Origin: Blastococcus sp. PRF04-17
GTDB taxonomy: Bacteria; Actinomycetota; Actinomycetes; Mycobacteriales; Geodermatophilaceae
Assembly (NCBI RefSeq): GCF_023016265.1
Contig: NZ_CP095412.1
Location: 3,286,001-3,350,000 of the forward strand
Direction: 5' to 3'
Length of the DNA stretch: 64,000 nt
The notes beneath the pieces are model-generated. The model saw nothing but the letters and a program-made list of their open reading frames with translations. It had not been told where the DNA came from and made no database searches. Positions 10,840 to 19,413 of this stretch are shown here, piece after piece (within the stretch, counting starts at the first letter, position 1; the number at the start of each line of letters is the position of its first letter). The position numbers and the translations under genes were made by a program.

Positions 10840-11541
10840 ATGGGACTGCTCGACCGGATCTTCGGACGCCACCGGGACGGCGAGCAGCGCCGGTACCCGC
10901 CGCAGTACCCGCCGCCCGCCGCGCCGCACGGCCGCGGCGAGCAGCTGCCCGACGACCAGGCCGTCGCGCGGTACCGCTACCTGCTGCGGACCGCACCGCC
11001 GGAGACCATCGAGCAGGCGCACGCCGAGGCCTTCGCCCAGCTCACCCCGGACCAGCGGCAGCAGGTCCTCACCCAGCTGGCCGCGGCCGTCCCCTCCTCC
11101 GAGCGCCCGCGGACCGACGACGCCGCGACGCTCGCCCGCGTGGCCACCCGCGCGGAGCTGCGCCGGCCGGGCACGCTGGAGCGCGCCCTGGGCGGCTACG
11201 GCCCGGGTCACGGCCCGGGTCACGGCCCCGGTCACGGCGGTGGCTACGGCGGCCCGGGCATGGGCAGCATGATCGGCGGCAGCCTGCTCGGCACGATCGG
11301 CGGCCTCGTCATCGGCACGGCCGTGGCCGACGCCCTGTTCGACACCGGTGTCGGTGACGGCGGCCTCTTCGGCGGCGGCGAGGAGGCCTACGCCCAGGGC
11401 TACGAGGACGGCGCGGCTGCCGACAGCGGGTGGGACGACAGCGGGTGGGACGGCGGCGGCTCGGACTACGGGGACTTCGGCGGCGGGGACTTCGGTGGTG
11501 GGGACTTCGGTGGTGGGGATTTCGGTGGCGGCGACTTCTGA
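10840..11541 (+). CDS. hypothetical Gly/His-rich small protein with C-terminal repeats
   Basis: A 233-residue protein of no recognised function; start ATG 10840 has GAGGAGG about 6 nt upstream. It opens MGLLDRIFGRH, then has a helical middle (about 45-120, with ERPRTDDAATLARVATRAELRRPG). A GPGH repeat follows (about residues 125-135), then a glycine-rich hydrophobic segment (MIGGSLLGTIGGLVIGTAVAD) that could insert in a membrane. The acidic tail is made of GGGDF units. The middle resembles actinobacterial proteins often annotated only as cation-transport or hypothetical, so I give no role. The last 76 bases are also the 3' end of the opposite gene, whose frame reads the repeat as KSPPP. Confidence 0.72.
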   Translation: MGLLDRIFGRHRDGEQRRYPPQYPPPAAPHGRGEQLPDDQAVARYRYLLRTAPPETIEQAHAEAFAQLTPDQRQQVLTQLAAAVPSSERPRTDDAATLARVATRAELRRPGTLERALGGYGPGHGPGHGPGHGGGYGGPGMGSMIGGSLLGTIGGLVIGTAVADALFDTGVGDGGLFGGGEEAYAQGYEDGAAADSGWDDSGWDGGGSDYGDFGGGDFGGGDFGGGDFGGGDF

Positions 11542-11975
11542 GCCGTGCGGCGCAGGAGCAGGAGTCCGAGCACCGGCAGCACCAGCGGGATGAAGAGGTA
11601 GCCGCGTCCGTAGGCCGACCAGACCGTCTCGTCCGGGAAGGAGGCAGGGTCGGTGAGGGACAGCGTCCCGACCACCAGGACGCCGATCAGCTCGACGGTG
11701 ATGGCGACCAGGGCCGTGCGACGTCCCCACCGGCCGCCCCGCGCCAGCGCGATCGTCGCGACCAGGTAGACCGCCGCGGCGAACGCCGACAGCAGGTAGG
11801 CCACGGGAGCCTGGTCGAACCGCGTGGCCAGCTGGACCGCCGCCCGGGCGCCGGCGGCCAGCGCGAACGTTCCGTAGATCGCCACGAGCACCCGGCCCAC
11901 ACCGCTCCGACTCGTCGTCGTGCCGTCCTGATCGGCGGGTGCGCCGAGCGCCCGGAAGCCATCGCCGTCACCCAC
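11466..11975 (-). CDS. integral membrane protein with KSPPP-repeat tail
   Basis: A 169-residue hypothetical membrane protein. Four hydrophobic helices are visible (near VLVAIYGTFALAAG, AYLLSAFAAAVYLVATIALA, ALVAITVELIGVLVVG and YLFIPLVLPVLGLLLL), then a short Arg-rich turn and a tail of SPPPK repeats. The chosen start is GTG 11975, which overlaps the stop of the preceding membrane-protein gene by eight bases; an upstream extension would run inside that gene. The pair is probably a two-gene operon. The repeat tail lies wholly in DNA shared with the convergent gene, so it may be a by-product of that gene's GGGDF repeat. No function can be assigned. Confidence 0.72.
   Translation of the reverse strand: MGDGDGFRALGAPADQDGTTTSRSGVGRVLVAIYGTFALAAGARAAVQLATRFDQAPVAYLLSAFAAAVYLVATIALARGGRWGRRTALVAITVELIGVLVVGTLSLTDPASFPDETVWSAYGRGYLFIPLVLPVLGLLLLRRTAQKSPPPKSPPPKSPPPKSPPPKSP
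11471..11538. repeat. 15-base tandem repeat coding on both strands
   Basis: About four and a half copies of a 15-base unit (GGGGACTTCGGTGGT and variants). On the plus strand it encodes GGGDF units ending the protein at 10840; on the minus strand it encodes KSPPP units ending the membrane protein at 11466. Copy number could vary by slippage, which would change both proteins at once. Confidence 0.85.
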
Positions 11976-12333
11976 CGGCGGCCTCCCACAACTGGAGCAG
12001 CCGCCACACCATGACACCGACGACGGCGCCCGCGACGGCGAGCACCGTTCCCGCCCAGCGGGTCAGCTCGACCCGCGCCCACAGCGCACCGGCGACCGGC
12101 ACCAGGACGACGGTGACCAGGTAGGACACGAAGGTGGGCAGCTCGACCGGCTGCGCGCCTCCGGCCATCGCCGTGATCACCAGGACGGCCTGGAGGAGCA
12201 CCAGCGCCTCCAGCAAGCCGGCCACGCCGAGGTGCGCGAGACCGACCCGGCGGCGGGCCAGCGTCGAGGCGACCCCGAGCAGGGCGAGGACGACGGCGAC
12301 CACGGTGATGACAGCGACGAGCGCACCGCTCAC
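11968..12333 (-). CDS. small integral membrane protein
   Basis: A 121-residue protein made almost entirely of four membrane helices (LVAVITVVAVVLALLGVAS, LLEALVLLQAVLVITAMAG, FVSYLVTVVLVPVAGALWARVEL and AGTVLAVAGAVVGVMVWRLLQLW). No catalytic motif is visible. It is the first gene of a two-gene operon with the KSPPP-tailed membrane protein (eight-base overlap). It is divergent from the subtilisin gene, with 213 nt between the starts; that gap contains a direct repeat of GATCCGCCCCGC around 12489-12522 but no promoter I would insist on. The family is widespread in actinobacteria as a hypothetical protein. Confidence 0.75.
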   Translation of the reverse strand: MSGALVAVITVVAVVLALLGVASTLARRRVGLAHLGVAGLLEALVLLQAVLVITAMAGGAQPVELPTFVSYLVTVVLVPVAGALWARVELTRWAGTVLAVAGAVVGVMVWRLLQLWEAAGG

Positions 12334-12546
12334 CGGGACGGACCCCGGACCGCGGCCGGCACGTCAGCTCCCTGCACGGGCCCATTCTCCGGGCTCGGTC
12401 GGGCCGCCCGGCGACGGGCCCTGCCGGACGCCTTCGTGACCGGTGAGTAACTCCGGGGCGGATGCCTCGTTGAGACAGCGCACACAGGCCGATCCGCCCC
12501 GCCGATCCGCCCCGCAGCCACTGCCGCGGAGCCACCAAGGAGTGCC

Positions 12547-14061
12547 ATGAGCCGGTCCCGCCGAGCACTGGGCGCAGCGAGCGCGGCGGCTGTCGCCGTC
12601 GCCGCCGCCGTCCTGGCCACCCCCGCCCAGGCCGCCCCGTCGGCCGCTCCCGTCCAGGACTTCCTCGCCGAGCAGCTGAGCACGCTGACGGGCACCACCA
12701 CGGTGATGGTCCACGGAACGGACATCGCCGCCGCCCGCGCTGCCGTCGCGGCCAGTGGCATGCGGCTGGTGACCGAGTTCCGGAAGGTCGGTGTCGCGGT
12801 CGCCTCCGGCTCGGCCGCCCAGATCGAAGCGGCCCGAACGCAGCCCGGGGTCACCTACCTCGAGGGCAACACCCCGATCGAGTTCTTCCAGGAGACCTCG
12901 AACACGGCCACCCGTGGTGCCGAGGCGGTGGCCACGCTGAGCGGCCCGGACGGCAGCGCGCTCGACGGCAGCGGTGTCTCGGTCGCCGTCATCGACTCGG
13001 GCGTGGACCCGACGCACCCGTACCTGCGCAACGAGGACGGCAGCAGCGCCGTCGTCGCCAGCCTGAAGAGCCTCTGCCTCGACGAGTCGACCACCAGCAC
13101 CGACTGCGTCGTCCCGCTGCCGACGGCCGTCGACACCGACACCGTCTCCGGCGGCGGTCACGGCATGCACGTGGCGGGCATCGTCGCCGGCCGGCCGACC
13201 ACGCTCGACGACGGCGGTCACCTGCAGGGTGCGGCTCCGGGGGCGAGCCTGGTGTCGATCTCCACCGGCGCCGTCCTGCTCATCATCGGCGCGGACTCCG
13301 CCCTGAACTGGGTGCTGGAGAACCACGAGGCGCCGTGCGGTGCGGGCGTGCCGGCGTCGGAGTGTCCGCCGATCAAGGTCACCAACAACTCCTACGGTCC
13401 GATCGGCGGCGGCGAGTTCGATCCGAACTCGGCCACCGTGAAGCTCCAGCGCGCGCTGGCCGCCGAGGGGGTCGTGACCGTCTGGGCCGCCGGCAACGAC
13501 GGCGGTGACGGCTCCGCGTCGGTGACCAACCCCGCGGGCCAGGACCCCACCGGCGGCATCATCTCCGTCGCCTCCTACTACGACCAGGACAGCGGCACCC
13601 GGGACGGCGTGGTCAGCGACTACTCCTCGCGCGGGGCATCCGCCGACCCGTCCACCTGGCCGGACCTCTCTGCTCCGGGTGAGAACATCACCTCGGCCTG
13701 CCGCCCGACCATGCCGATCTGCTCCACCGGCCTCGACCCGCGCAACGGCCCGGGGCTGACCGACATCGCGACGTTCAACACGATCAGCGGCACCTCGATG
13801 GCCGCGCCGCACGTCGCCGGCATCGTGGCCCAGCTGTTCGAAGCCGACCCGACGGCGGCGCCGGCGGAGATCGAGGCCGCGCTCAAGAGCACGACCTACA
13901 AGTTCACCGACGGCGCCGCGTACACCACCGTCGGCGGCTACTCGACCTCGTACGACAAGGGCGCGGGTCTTGTCGACGTGGTCGCGGCGGTGCAGTCGCT
14001 GACCGGCACGGCCGCGGCCGAGCCGGTCAGGGTCAAGAAGGCGAAGAAGCCCCGCCGCTGA
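12547..14061 (+). CDS. secreted S8 family serine peptidase (subtilisin-like)
   Basis: A 504-residue exported protease. A signal peptide (about residues 1-30: basic start, long Ala/Val core, cleavage near AQA) is followed by a propeptide/inhibitor I9-like region (about 45-110) and the S8 domain. The catalytic triad is complete: Asp in VAVIDSGVD, His in GGGHGMHVAG and Ser in GTSMAAPH; the oxyanion Asn is in VTNNSYG. A Lys/Arg-rich tail (VKKAKKPRR) ends the protein, with no cell-wall anchor motif. It probably scavenges extracellular protein. A strong hairpin terminator lies 16 nt after the stop, so it is likely monocistronic. Confidence 0.93.
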   Translation: MSRSRRALGAASAAAVAVAAAVLATPAQAAPSAAPVQDFLAEQLSTLTGTTTVMVHGTDIAAARAAVAASGMRLVTEFRKVGVAVASGSAAQIEAARTQPGVTYLEGNTPIEFFQETSNTATRGAEAVATLSGPDGSALDGSGVSVAVIDSGVDPTHPYLRNEDGSSAVVASLKSLCLDESTTSTDCVVPLPTAVDTDTVSGGGHGMHVAGIVAGRPTTLDDGGHLQGAAPGASLVSISTGAVLLIIGADSALNWVLENHEAPCGAGVPASECPPIKVTNNSYGPIGGGEFDPNSATVKLQRALAAEGVVTVWAAGNDGGDGSASVTNPAGQDPTGGIISVASYYDQDSGTRDGVVSDYSSRGASADPSTWPDLSAPGENITSACRPTMPICSTGLDPRNGPGLTDIATFNTISGTSMAAPHVAGIVAQLFEADPTAAPAEIEAALKSTTYKFTDGAAYTTVGGYSTSYDKGAGLVDVVAAVQSLTGTAAAEPVRVKKAKKPRR

Positions 14062-14076
14062 CCGGGCCGGCACGAA

Positions 14077-14106
14077 CGAGGGCGGTCCCGCACGGGGCCG
14101 CCCTCG
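14077..14106 (+). terminator. intrinsic-type hairpin after the subtilisin gene
   Basis: Inverted repeat with 14-base arms (CGAGGGCGGTCCCG and CGGGGCCGCCCTCG, one G-U pair) around a CAC loop, 16 nt past the stop. It is followed by TCGCTGTT, with no long U tract, as is common in high-GC actinobacteria. Confidence 0.75.
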
Positions 14107-14111
14107 TCGCT

Positions 14112-14125
14112 GTTCCACGTGGAAC
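14112..14125. promoter_or_regulatory. candidate parS site (ParB-binding palindrome)
   Basis: GTTCCACGTGGAAC is a perfect 14-base palindrome in the 148-nt gap between the subtilisin gene and the amidotransferase gene. It equals a known parS variant (GTTYCACGTGRAAC core), the centromere-like site bound by ParB in chromosome segregation. Being intergenic and not coding-constrained supports a real site. If it is parS, this locus is probably in the origin-proximal part of the chromosome. It could also be a binding site for another CACGTG-recognising regulator. Confidence 0.55.
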
Positions 14126-14209
14126 GGCGACGTGACGATCGCGTGACGTCGGCCACGCGGGCCGGTGTCGCGTCGCGGCGGGGTGGCCCCGCTGGTTGGA
14201 TCGGGACGT

Positions 14210-15994
14210 ATGTGTGGGCTCTGCGGCGAGATCACGTTCGACGGGACCCTGGCCGACACGACCGCGGTGGCCCGGATGGTCGAGGCCCTCGTGCCCCGCG
14301 GACCGGACGGCCAGGGGTCCTGGAGCAACGGCCGGGTGGCGTTCGGGCACCGCCGGCTCTCGGTCATCGACCTCTCGACCTGCGGCTCGCAGCCGATGGT
14401 GGACAACGAGCTCGGCCTGACCGCGGTGTTCAACGGCTGCATCTACGACTACCGGGAGCTGCGCGCCGAGCTCGAGGGCCACGGCTACCGGTTCTTCTCG
14501 CACAGCGACACCGAGGTGATCCTCAAGGGCTACCACCACTGGGGCCCCGACGTCGTGTCGCACCTGCACGGCATGTTCGCCTTCGTCATCCACGAGCGGG
14601 ACACCGGCCGGGTCGTCATGGCCCGCGACCGGCTGGGCATCAAGCCGCTGTACCTCGCCGAGACGCCCGGGCAGCGGCTCCGCTTCGCCTCCACCCTGCC
14701 GGCGCTGCTGCGGGCGGGGGAGGTCGACACGTCCATCGACCCGGTGGCGTTGCACCACTACCTGACCTGGCACGCCGTCGTCCCGGCGCCCCGCACGATC
14801 CTGAACGGCGTCCGCAAGCTGCCGCCGGCGACGGTGCGGGTGGTCGAGCCCGACGGCACGAGCACCGAGCACCGGTACTGGAACGCGACCTACGAGCGCC
14901 GTCCCGAGCACGCGAGCTGGTCCCCGCGCGACTGGGAGGACGCCATCGAGGAGGCCCTGCGGGTCGCCGTCCGGCGCCGGCTGGTCGCCGACATCCCGGT
15001 CGGCGTGCTGCTGTCCGGTGGTCTGGACTCCAGCCTGATCGTCGGGTTGCTCGCCGAGGAGGGCCAGACCGGGCTGGCCACGTACAGCATCGGGTTCGAG
15101 TCGGTGGGCGGGCGCGAGGGCGACGAGTTCGCCTACTCCGACGTCATCGCCGAGCGCTTCGCCACCGACCACCACCGGATCCGCGTGGGCTCCGACGAGC
15201 TCGCCGGGGCGCTGGGCCACGCCATCGGGGCCATGGCCGAGCCGATGGTCAGCCACGACGTCGTGGCCTTCGACCTGCTCAGCGAGCGGGTCTCGCAGTC
15301 GATCCGCGTCGTCCAGTCCGGCCAGGGGGCCGACGAGGTCTTCGCCGGCTACCACTGGTACCCGCCGCTGGCCGGGGTCGGCCGCGAGGAAGCGGTGCAG
15401 ACCTACGCCCGGTCGTTCTTCGACCGCGACCACGAGCAGATGCGCGCGGTCGTCTCCGATCGCTACTCGCTGGCCGAGGACCCCAGTCTCGCCTTCGTCC
15501 GCGAGCACATGTCCGCGCCGGGCGCCGAGACCGCCGTGGACGCCGCCCTCCGGCTCGACAGCGAGATCATGCTGGTCGACGACCCGGTCAAGCGCGTGGA
15601 CAACATGTCGATGGCCTGGGGCCTCGAGGCGCGGGTTCCGTTCCTGGACCACGACCTGGTCGAGCTGGCTGCGCTGTGCCCGCCGGAGCTGAAGCTCGCC
15701 GACGGCGGCAAGGGAGTGCTCAAGGCGATCGGCCGGCGGATCATCCCGCCGGAGGTGATCGACCGGCCCAAGGGCTACTTCCCGGTGCCGGCGATCACGC
15801 ACCTGCAGGGCAAGGTGCTCGACCTGGTGCGCGATGCGCTGTCCAGCGACGCCGCGCGCGACCGTGGGCTGTTCCGGGCGGAGTACGTGCAGGGGCTGCT
15901 GCGCGACCCGAACGGGGAACTGACCCCCCTCAAGGGCAACAAGCTGTGGCAGCTGGGGCTGCTCGAGCTCTGGCTCCAGGCCCACGGGGTCTGA
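14210..15994 (+). CDS. N-acetylglutaminylglutamine amidotransferase (asparagine-synthase family)
   Basis: A 594-residue class-II glutamine amidotransferase fused to an asparagine-synthase-like domain. Start ATG 14210 puts the catalytic Cys at position 2 (MCGLCGEI), as needed after Met removal. The N-terminal glutaminase domain (about 1-200) has RGPDGQGSW and FNGCIYDYREL; the C-terminal ATP-pyrophosphatase domain has the PP-loop LLSGGLDSS and later QGADEVFAGYHW. With the next gene, a GNAT/ATP-grasp fusion, it matches the two-gene pathway for the osmoprotectant N-acetylglutaminylglutamine amide. It would amidate the dipeptide made by that enzyme. The stop-to-start gap is 13 nt, so the two form an operon. 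The M42 peptidase often found with this pair is absent. Confidence 0.85.
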   Translation: MCGLCGEITFDGTLADTTAVARMVEALVPRGPDGQGSWSNGRVAFGHRRLSVIDLSTCGSQPMVDNELGLTAVFNGCIYDYRELRAELEGHGYRFFSHSDTEVILKGYHHWGPDVVSHLHGMFAFVIHERDTGRVVMARDRLGIKPLYLAETPGQRLRFASTLPALLRAGEVDTSIDPVALHHYLTWHAVVPAPRTILNGVRKLPPATVRVVEPDGTSTEHRYWNATYERRPEHASWSPRDWEDAIEEALRVAVRRRLVADIPVGVLLSGGLDSSLIVGLLAEEGQTGLATYSIGFESVGGREGDEFAYSDVIAERFATDHHRIRVGSDELAGALGHAIGAMAEPMVSHDVVAFDLLSERVSQSIRVVQSGQGADEVFAGYHWYPPLAGVGREEAVQTYARSFFDRDHEQMRAVVSDRYSLAEDPSLAFVREHMSAPGAETAVDAALRLDSEIMLVDDPVKRVDNMSMAWGLEARVPFLDHDLVELAALCPPELKLADGGKGVLKAIGRRIIPPEVIDRPKGYFPVPAITHLQGKVLDLVRDALSSDAARDRGLFRAEYVQGLLRDPNGELTPLKGNKLWQLGLLELWLQAHGV

Positions 15995-16007
15995 GGGGGA
16001 CGTCGGC

Positions 16008-17762
16008 ATGCCCCGCATCGCCGGTCATCGGCGCCGCACCACCGTCCAGACCGTGCCCTCGCTCACCAGCCGGTCGTGGCACGAGCCCTCGGCGCACGAG
16101 ATCGAAGGCATGGACAGCGACGTCGTCCTCGATCTGGGCTGGGGTCAGCTGGTCTTCGGTCAGACCTTCCGCGACCTGCGCGGGATCGTCGACGTGCTGC
16201 GCGGCGAGGAGACCGGGCGGCGCGACATCTGCGTCTACCCGCGCGACCCGCAGGTGCTCATCGGCATGGCGCCCGACGAGCTGTTCATCGACCCGTCGCT
16301 CACCTACCGGCTCGACCTGCACCGCTACCGGCCGCGTCCGGACGTCATCCGGGACGTCTTCGTGCGCACCGTCACCTCGCAGGCCGAGATGGAGGCGATC
16401 AACGACCTGTACGCGCGCAACGGCATGGTCGCCGCCGACGCCGCGACCATGTGGGCCAACCACCGCACCCGCACCTACACCTACCTGGTCGCCGAGGACA
16501 CCCGCACCGGTCGCATCGTCGGCACGGTGACCGGCGTCGACCACGTGCTCGCCTTCGGCGATCCCGAGGGCGGGACCAGTCTCTGGTGCCTCGTGGCCGA
16601 CAAGCAGGACGCCCCGCCCGGGACCGGCGAGGCCCTCGTGCGCGTCCTCGTCGAGCGCTACGTGGCCCGCGGCCGCGCCTACCTTGACCTGTCGGTGATG
16701 CACGACAACACCGCGGCCATCAAGCTCTACCGCAAGCTGGGGTTCGTCCGGGTCGCCGCGGTCTGCGTGAAGCGCAAGAACCCGATCAACACGCCGCTGT
16801 TCTCGGCGCGGCCGCCGGGCCTCGACAAGCTCAACCCCTACGCGCTGATCATCGCCGAGGAGGCGCTGCGGCGAGGGATCCGGGTGGAGGTGACCGACGC
16901 CGAGTGGGGCGAGATGCGGCTCACCCTGGGCGGTCGCTCGGTGCTGACCCGCGAGTCGCTGTCCGAGTTCACCACCGCCGTGGCCCTGAGCCGGTGCGAC
17001 GACAAGCGGGTGACCCGGCGGATCATGCGCCGGGCCGGGGTGCGCGTGGCCCGCGGGGCGCTGGCCGGGGAGGACGACCTCTCGGACGCCGTCGCGCTGC
17101 TGGCCGACGCGGGGGACGTGGTCGTGAAGCCGGCCCGAGGTGAGCAGGGCCGCGGCATCACCGTCGGCGTGACCGACGAGGCGGCCCTGGAGCGGGCCGT
17201 GCGGGTCGCGGCGCAGTTCTGCCCCGACGTCCTGGTCGAGGAGCGGGTGGCCGGGGAGGACCTCCGCGTGGTGGTGATCGACCGGCAGGTGGTCGCTGCC
17301 GCCGTCCGCCGTCCGGCCGAGGTGGTGGGGGACGGCCGGAACCCGGTGGCCGAGCTGGTCCGCGCCACCAGCCGCCGGCGTGAGCGGGCCACGGGCGGGG
17401 AGTCGCGCATCCCCCTGGACGACATGACCGCCGAGGTGGTCGCGGAGGCCGGGTACGCGATGGACGACGTCCCCCCGCACGGGGAGCGGCTGACCGTCCG
17501 GCGGACGGCGAACCTGCACACCGGCGGCACCATCGTCGACGTCACCGATCGGCTGCATCCCGAGATCGCCGAGGCCGCCGTGCGGGCGGCAGAGGCGCTC
17601 GGCATCCCGGTGACCGGCATCGACTTCCTGGTGCCCGCGGTCGACGGCCCCGACTACGTCTTCATCGAGGCCAACGAGCGCCCCGGGCTGGCCAACCACG
17701 AGCCGCAGCCCGTGGTGGAGCGCTTCGTCGACCTGCTGTTCCCGGAGACCCGCCGCCGCTGA
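16008..17762 (+). CDS. ngg: N-acetylglutaminylglutamine synthetase (GNAT/ATP-grasp fusion)
   Basis: A 584-residue bifunctional enzyme. The N-terminal half (about 110-260) is a GNAT acetyltransferase, with the acetyl-CoA-binding DKQDAPPGTGEALVR region and DNTAAIKLYRKLGFVRV. The C-terminal half (about 310-580) is ATP-grasp, with VVKPARGEQGRGITVGV, the EERVAGEDLRVVVID block, and the metal-binding ITGIDFLVP and FIEANERPGL segments. It is expected to acetylate glutamine and ligate a second glutamine, giving the substrate of the amidotransferase encoded 13 nt upstream. The family is known for osmotic and desiccation tolerance. Start ATG 16008 is the first in frame after the upstream stop. A long hairpin follows the stop. 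Confidence 0.87.
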   Translation: MPRIAGHRRRTTVQTVPSLTSRSWHEPSAHEIEGMDSDVVLDLGWGQLVFGQTFRDLRGIVDVLRGEETGRRDICVYPRDPQVLIGMAPDELFIDPSLTYRLDLHRYRPRPDVIRDVFVRTVTSQAEMEAINDLYARNGMVAADAATMWANHRTRTYTYLVAEDTRTGRIVGTVTGVDHVLAFGDPEGGTSLWCLVADKQDAPPGTGEALVRVLVERYVARGRAYLDLSVMHDNTAAIKLYRKLGFVRVAAVCVKRKNPINTPLFSARPPGLDKLNPYALIIAEEALRRGIRVEVTDAEWGEMRLTLGGRSVLTRESLSEFTTAVALSRCDDKRVTRRIMRRAGVRVARGALAGEDDLSDAVALLADAGDVVVKPARGEQGRGITVGVTDEAALERAVRVAAQFCPDVLVEERVAGEDLRVVVIDRQVVAAAVRRPAEVVGDGRNPVAELVRATSRRRERATGGESRIPLDDMTAEVVAEAGYAMDDVPPHGERLTVRRTANLHTGGTIVDVTDRLHPEIAEAAVRAAEALGIPVTGIDFLVPAVDGPDYVFIEANERPGLANHEPQPVVERFVDLLFPETRRR

Positions 17763-17765
17763 GCG

Positions 17766-17817
17766 CCGAAACCGCGGTTCCGGCTCCCTGGAGCAGGAGC
17801 CAGAACCGCGGTTCCGG
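17766..17817. terminator. long hairpin between convergent genes
   Basis: Inverted repeat with 22-base arms (17766-17787 and 17796-17817, two mismatches) around an 8-base loop. Each arm holds the palindrome AACCGCGGTT. It lies between the stops of ngg and the convergent osmC-like gene and can end transcription from both sides. Confidence 0.75.
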
Positions 17818-17820
17818 CAG

Positions 17821-18219
17821 CTATCGGCCGACCCGGCGCACCGTCGTGGCTGCGCGCAGCGCGGCGGGGATCTCCGCCACCTCGTCGACGACCTCGAGCA
17901 GGCGCCGCACCTCGGCCAGCGGCGCGTCGGCGGCGAGCTCGACGGTGTACTCGATGCCGGTCGACCGCCAGGTCCTCCGGTCGAAGTCCCCGCCGGCCGT
18001 GACCCTGACCCCGTCGATGCCGATGCCCAGCTCAGCCGCCTCGCGGTACACGTCGTTGAGCACGCACCCCGCCACGGACGCGTGGAGGAGGTGCGCTCCG
18101 GTGAAGTCGCCGTCGACGGTGACTCCCTCCTCCGTCCAGCGGTGCGGCCAGTGGACGGCGGCCGGGTCCGTGCTGCGCATCACCCCGGCACCGATGACCA
18201 CCTCGAAGGGACCGGACAT
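17821..18219 (-). CDS. OsmC family protein with a single cysteine
   Basis: A 132-residue OsmC-like protein. Family landmarks are the HWPHRWTEEG opening and the HLLHASVAGCVLNDV helix with its Cys (near residue 52), then strand-rich VRVTAGGDFDRRTW and the C-terminal AEIPAALRAATTV. True OsmC/Ohr peroxiredoxins need two cysteines; only one is present here, so thiol-peroxidase activity by the usual route is doubtful. ATG 18219 shares its A with the stop of the upstream CoA-transferase gene (TGATG), so the two are co-translated. That association suggests a role in acyl-CoA-linked metabolism rather than general peroxide defence; this is inference. Confidence 0.8.
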   Translation of the reverse strand: MSGPFEVVIGAGVMRSTDPAAVHWPHRWTEEGVTVDGDFTGAHLLHASVAGCVLNDVYREAAELGIGIDGVRVTAGGDFDRRTWRSTGIEYTVELAADAPLAEVRRLLEVVDEVAEIPAALRAATTVRRVGR

Positions 18220-19317
18220 CACGCGAGCCCGATCTCGGCCAGGATCTCGTCGGCGTGCTCCCCCACCGCGGGCACCGTGCCGACCGCGCCCGGCGTGACC
18301 GAGAACCGTGGCGCCACGCCGGGCTGCACCTGCCCGTCCACCTCGACGAACACCCCCGTTCGCGGTTGTGCGGATCGCTCGTCGCCTCCACCAGGGACCA
18401 GACCGGTGCCACGCAGGCGTCGGTGCCCTCGAAGACCTGCCACCACTCGGCCCGGGTGCGGCCGGCGAACACCTCGGTGAAGCGCTCGCGCAGCGCCGCC
18501 ACTGGCGGGGGTCGGTGCGGTCGGGCAGCGACTCGTCCCCCGCCAGGCCCAGGCCGGTGAGCAGTGCCGCGTAGAACTGCTCCTCCAGCGCCCCGACCGC
18601 GACGAACCGGTCGTCGGCGCAGCGGTAGACGTCGTAGAACGGCGCCCCGGTGTCGAGAAGGTTCCGCCCCCGCCGGTCGATCCAGGAACCTCCCGAGAGC
18701 ATGCCGTGGATCATCGTCGTGAGGACGGCGGTGCCGTCGACGATCGCCGCGTCGACGACCTGCCCCTGCCCGGTGGCCCGCGCGTGCAGCAGGGCCGCCA
18801 GGGCGCCGATGGCGAGGAACGCTCCCCCACCGCCGAAGTCGCCGAGCAGGTTCAGCGGCGGAGCCGGCCGCTCGTCGGGCCGCCCGGTGGCACCGAGGGC
18901 CCCGGCCAGCGCGATGTAGCCGATGTCGTGCCCCGCCATGCCGGACAGGGGCCCCGCCTGTCCCCAGCCGGTCATCCGGCCGTAGACCAGGGCCGGGTTG
19001 ACGGTGAGCAGCTCCTGCGGGCCCAGCCCGAGTCGCTCCATGACGCCCGGCCGGAAGCCCTCCAGGAGGACGTCGGCCCGCTGGACGAGCGCCCGGACGA
19101 CCCGCAGATCGGCGTCGTCCTTGAGGTCCAGGGCGATCGACCGCTTGCCGCGGTCGAGCAACGAGGTGGCGCCCAGGGCGCCGATCAGCCCGCCCCGGGT
19201 GCCCCGCCGGTCGATCCGGACGACGTCCGCGCCCAGGTCGGCCAGCAGCATGCCGCAGAACGGCCCCGGACCCAGCCCGGCGAACTCGACGACCCGTACG
19301 CCTTGCAGCGGTCCCAT
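18219..19317 (-). pseudogene. CaiB/BaiF CoA-transferase (alpha-methylacyl-CoA racemase-like), two apparent frameshifts
   Basis: Starting at ATG 19317 (MGPLQGVRVVEFAGLGPGPFCGMLLADLGADVVRID), the protein follows the family III CoA-transferase/racemase pattern, including the catalytic Asp region GHDIGYIALAGALG and FGGGGAFLAIG. The frame breaks at a run of five G (18507-18511, plus strand) and again at a run of five C (18353-18357). Adding one base at each gives a continuous protein of about 366 residues through ALRERFTEVFAGR and HADEILAEIGLA, the normal family length. Both sites are homopolymers, so sequence error is more likely than decay. Racemases of this group act on 2-methyl-branched acyl-CoAs; a transferase role cannot be excluded. 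It overlaps the osmC-like gene by one base. Confidence 0.82.
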
Positions 19318-19413
19318 CCGGGACTCCTCCCCGACCCCGGGCCGCCCGCGTGCGACCCTCGCTGAGGGCATGCTGCCCGATGAGTTCGCGGAGGACGGGG
19401 GAGACCGGCGGAC

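Noticed and set aside
19318-19413. Possible fluoride riboswitch before crcB
   Set aside because: The gap is only 96 nt and I could not place the conserved pseudoknot segments of the crcB motif.
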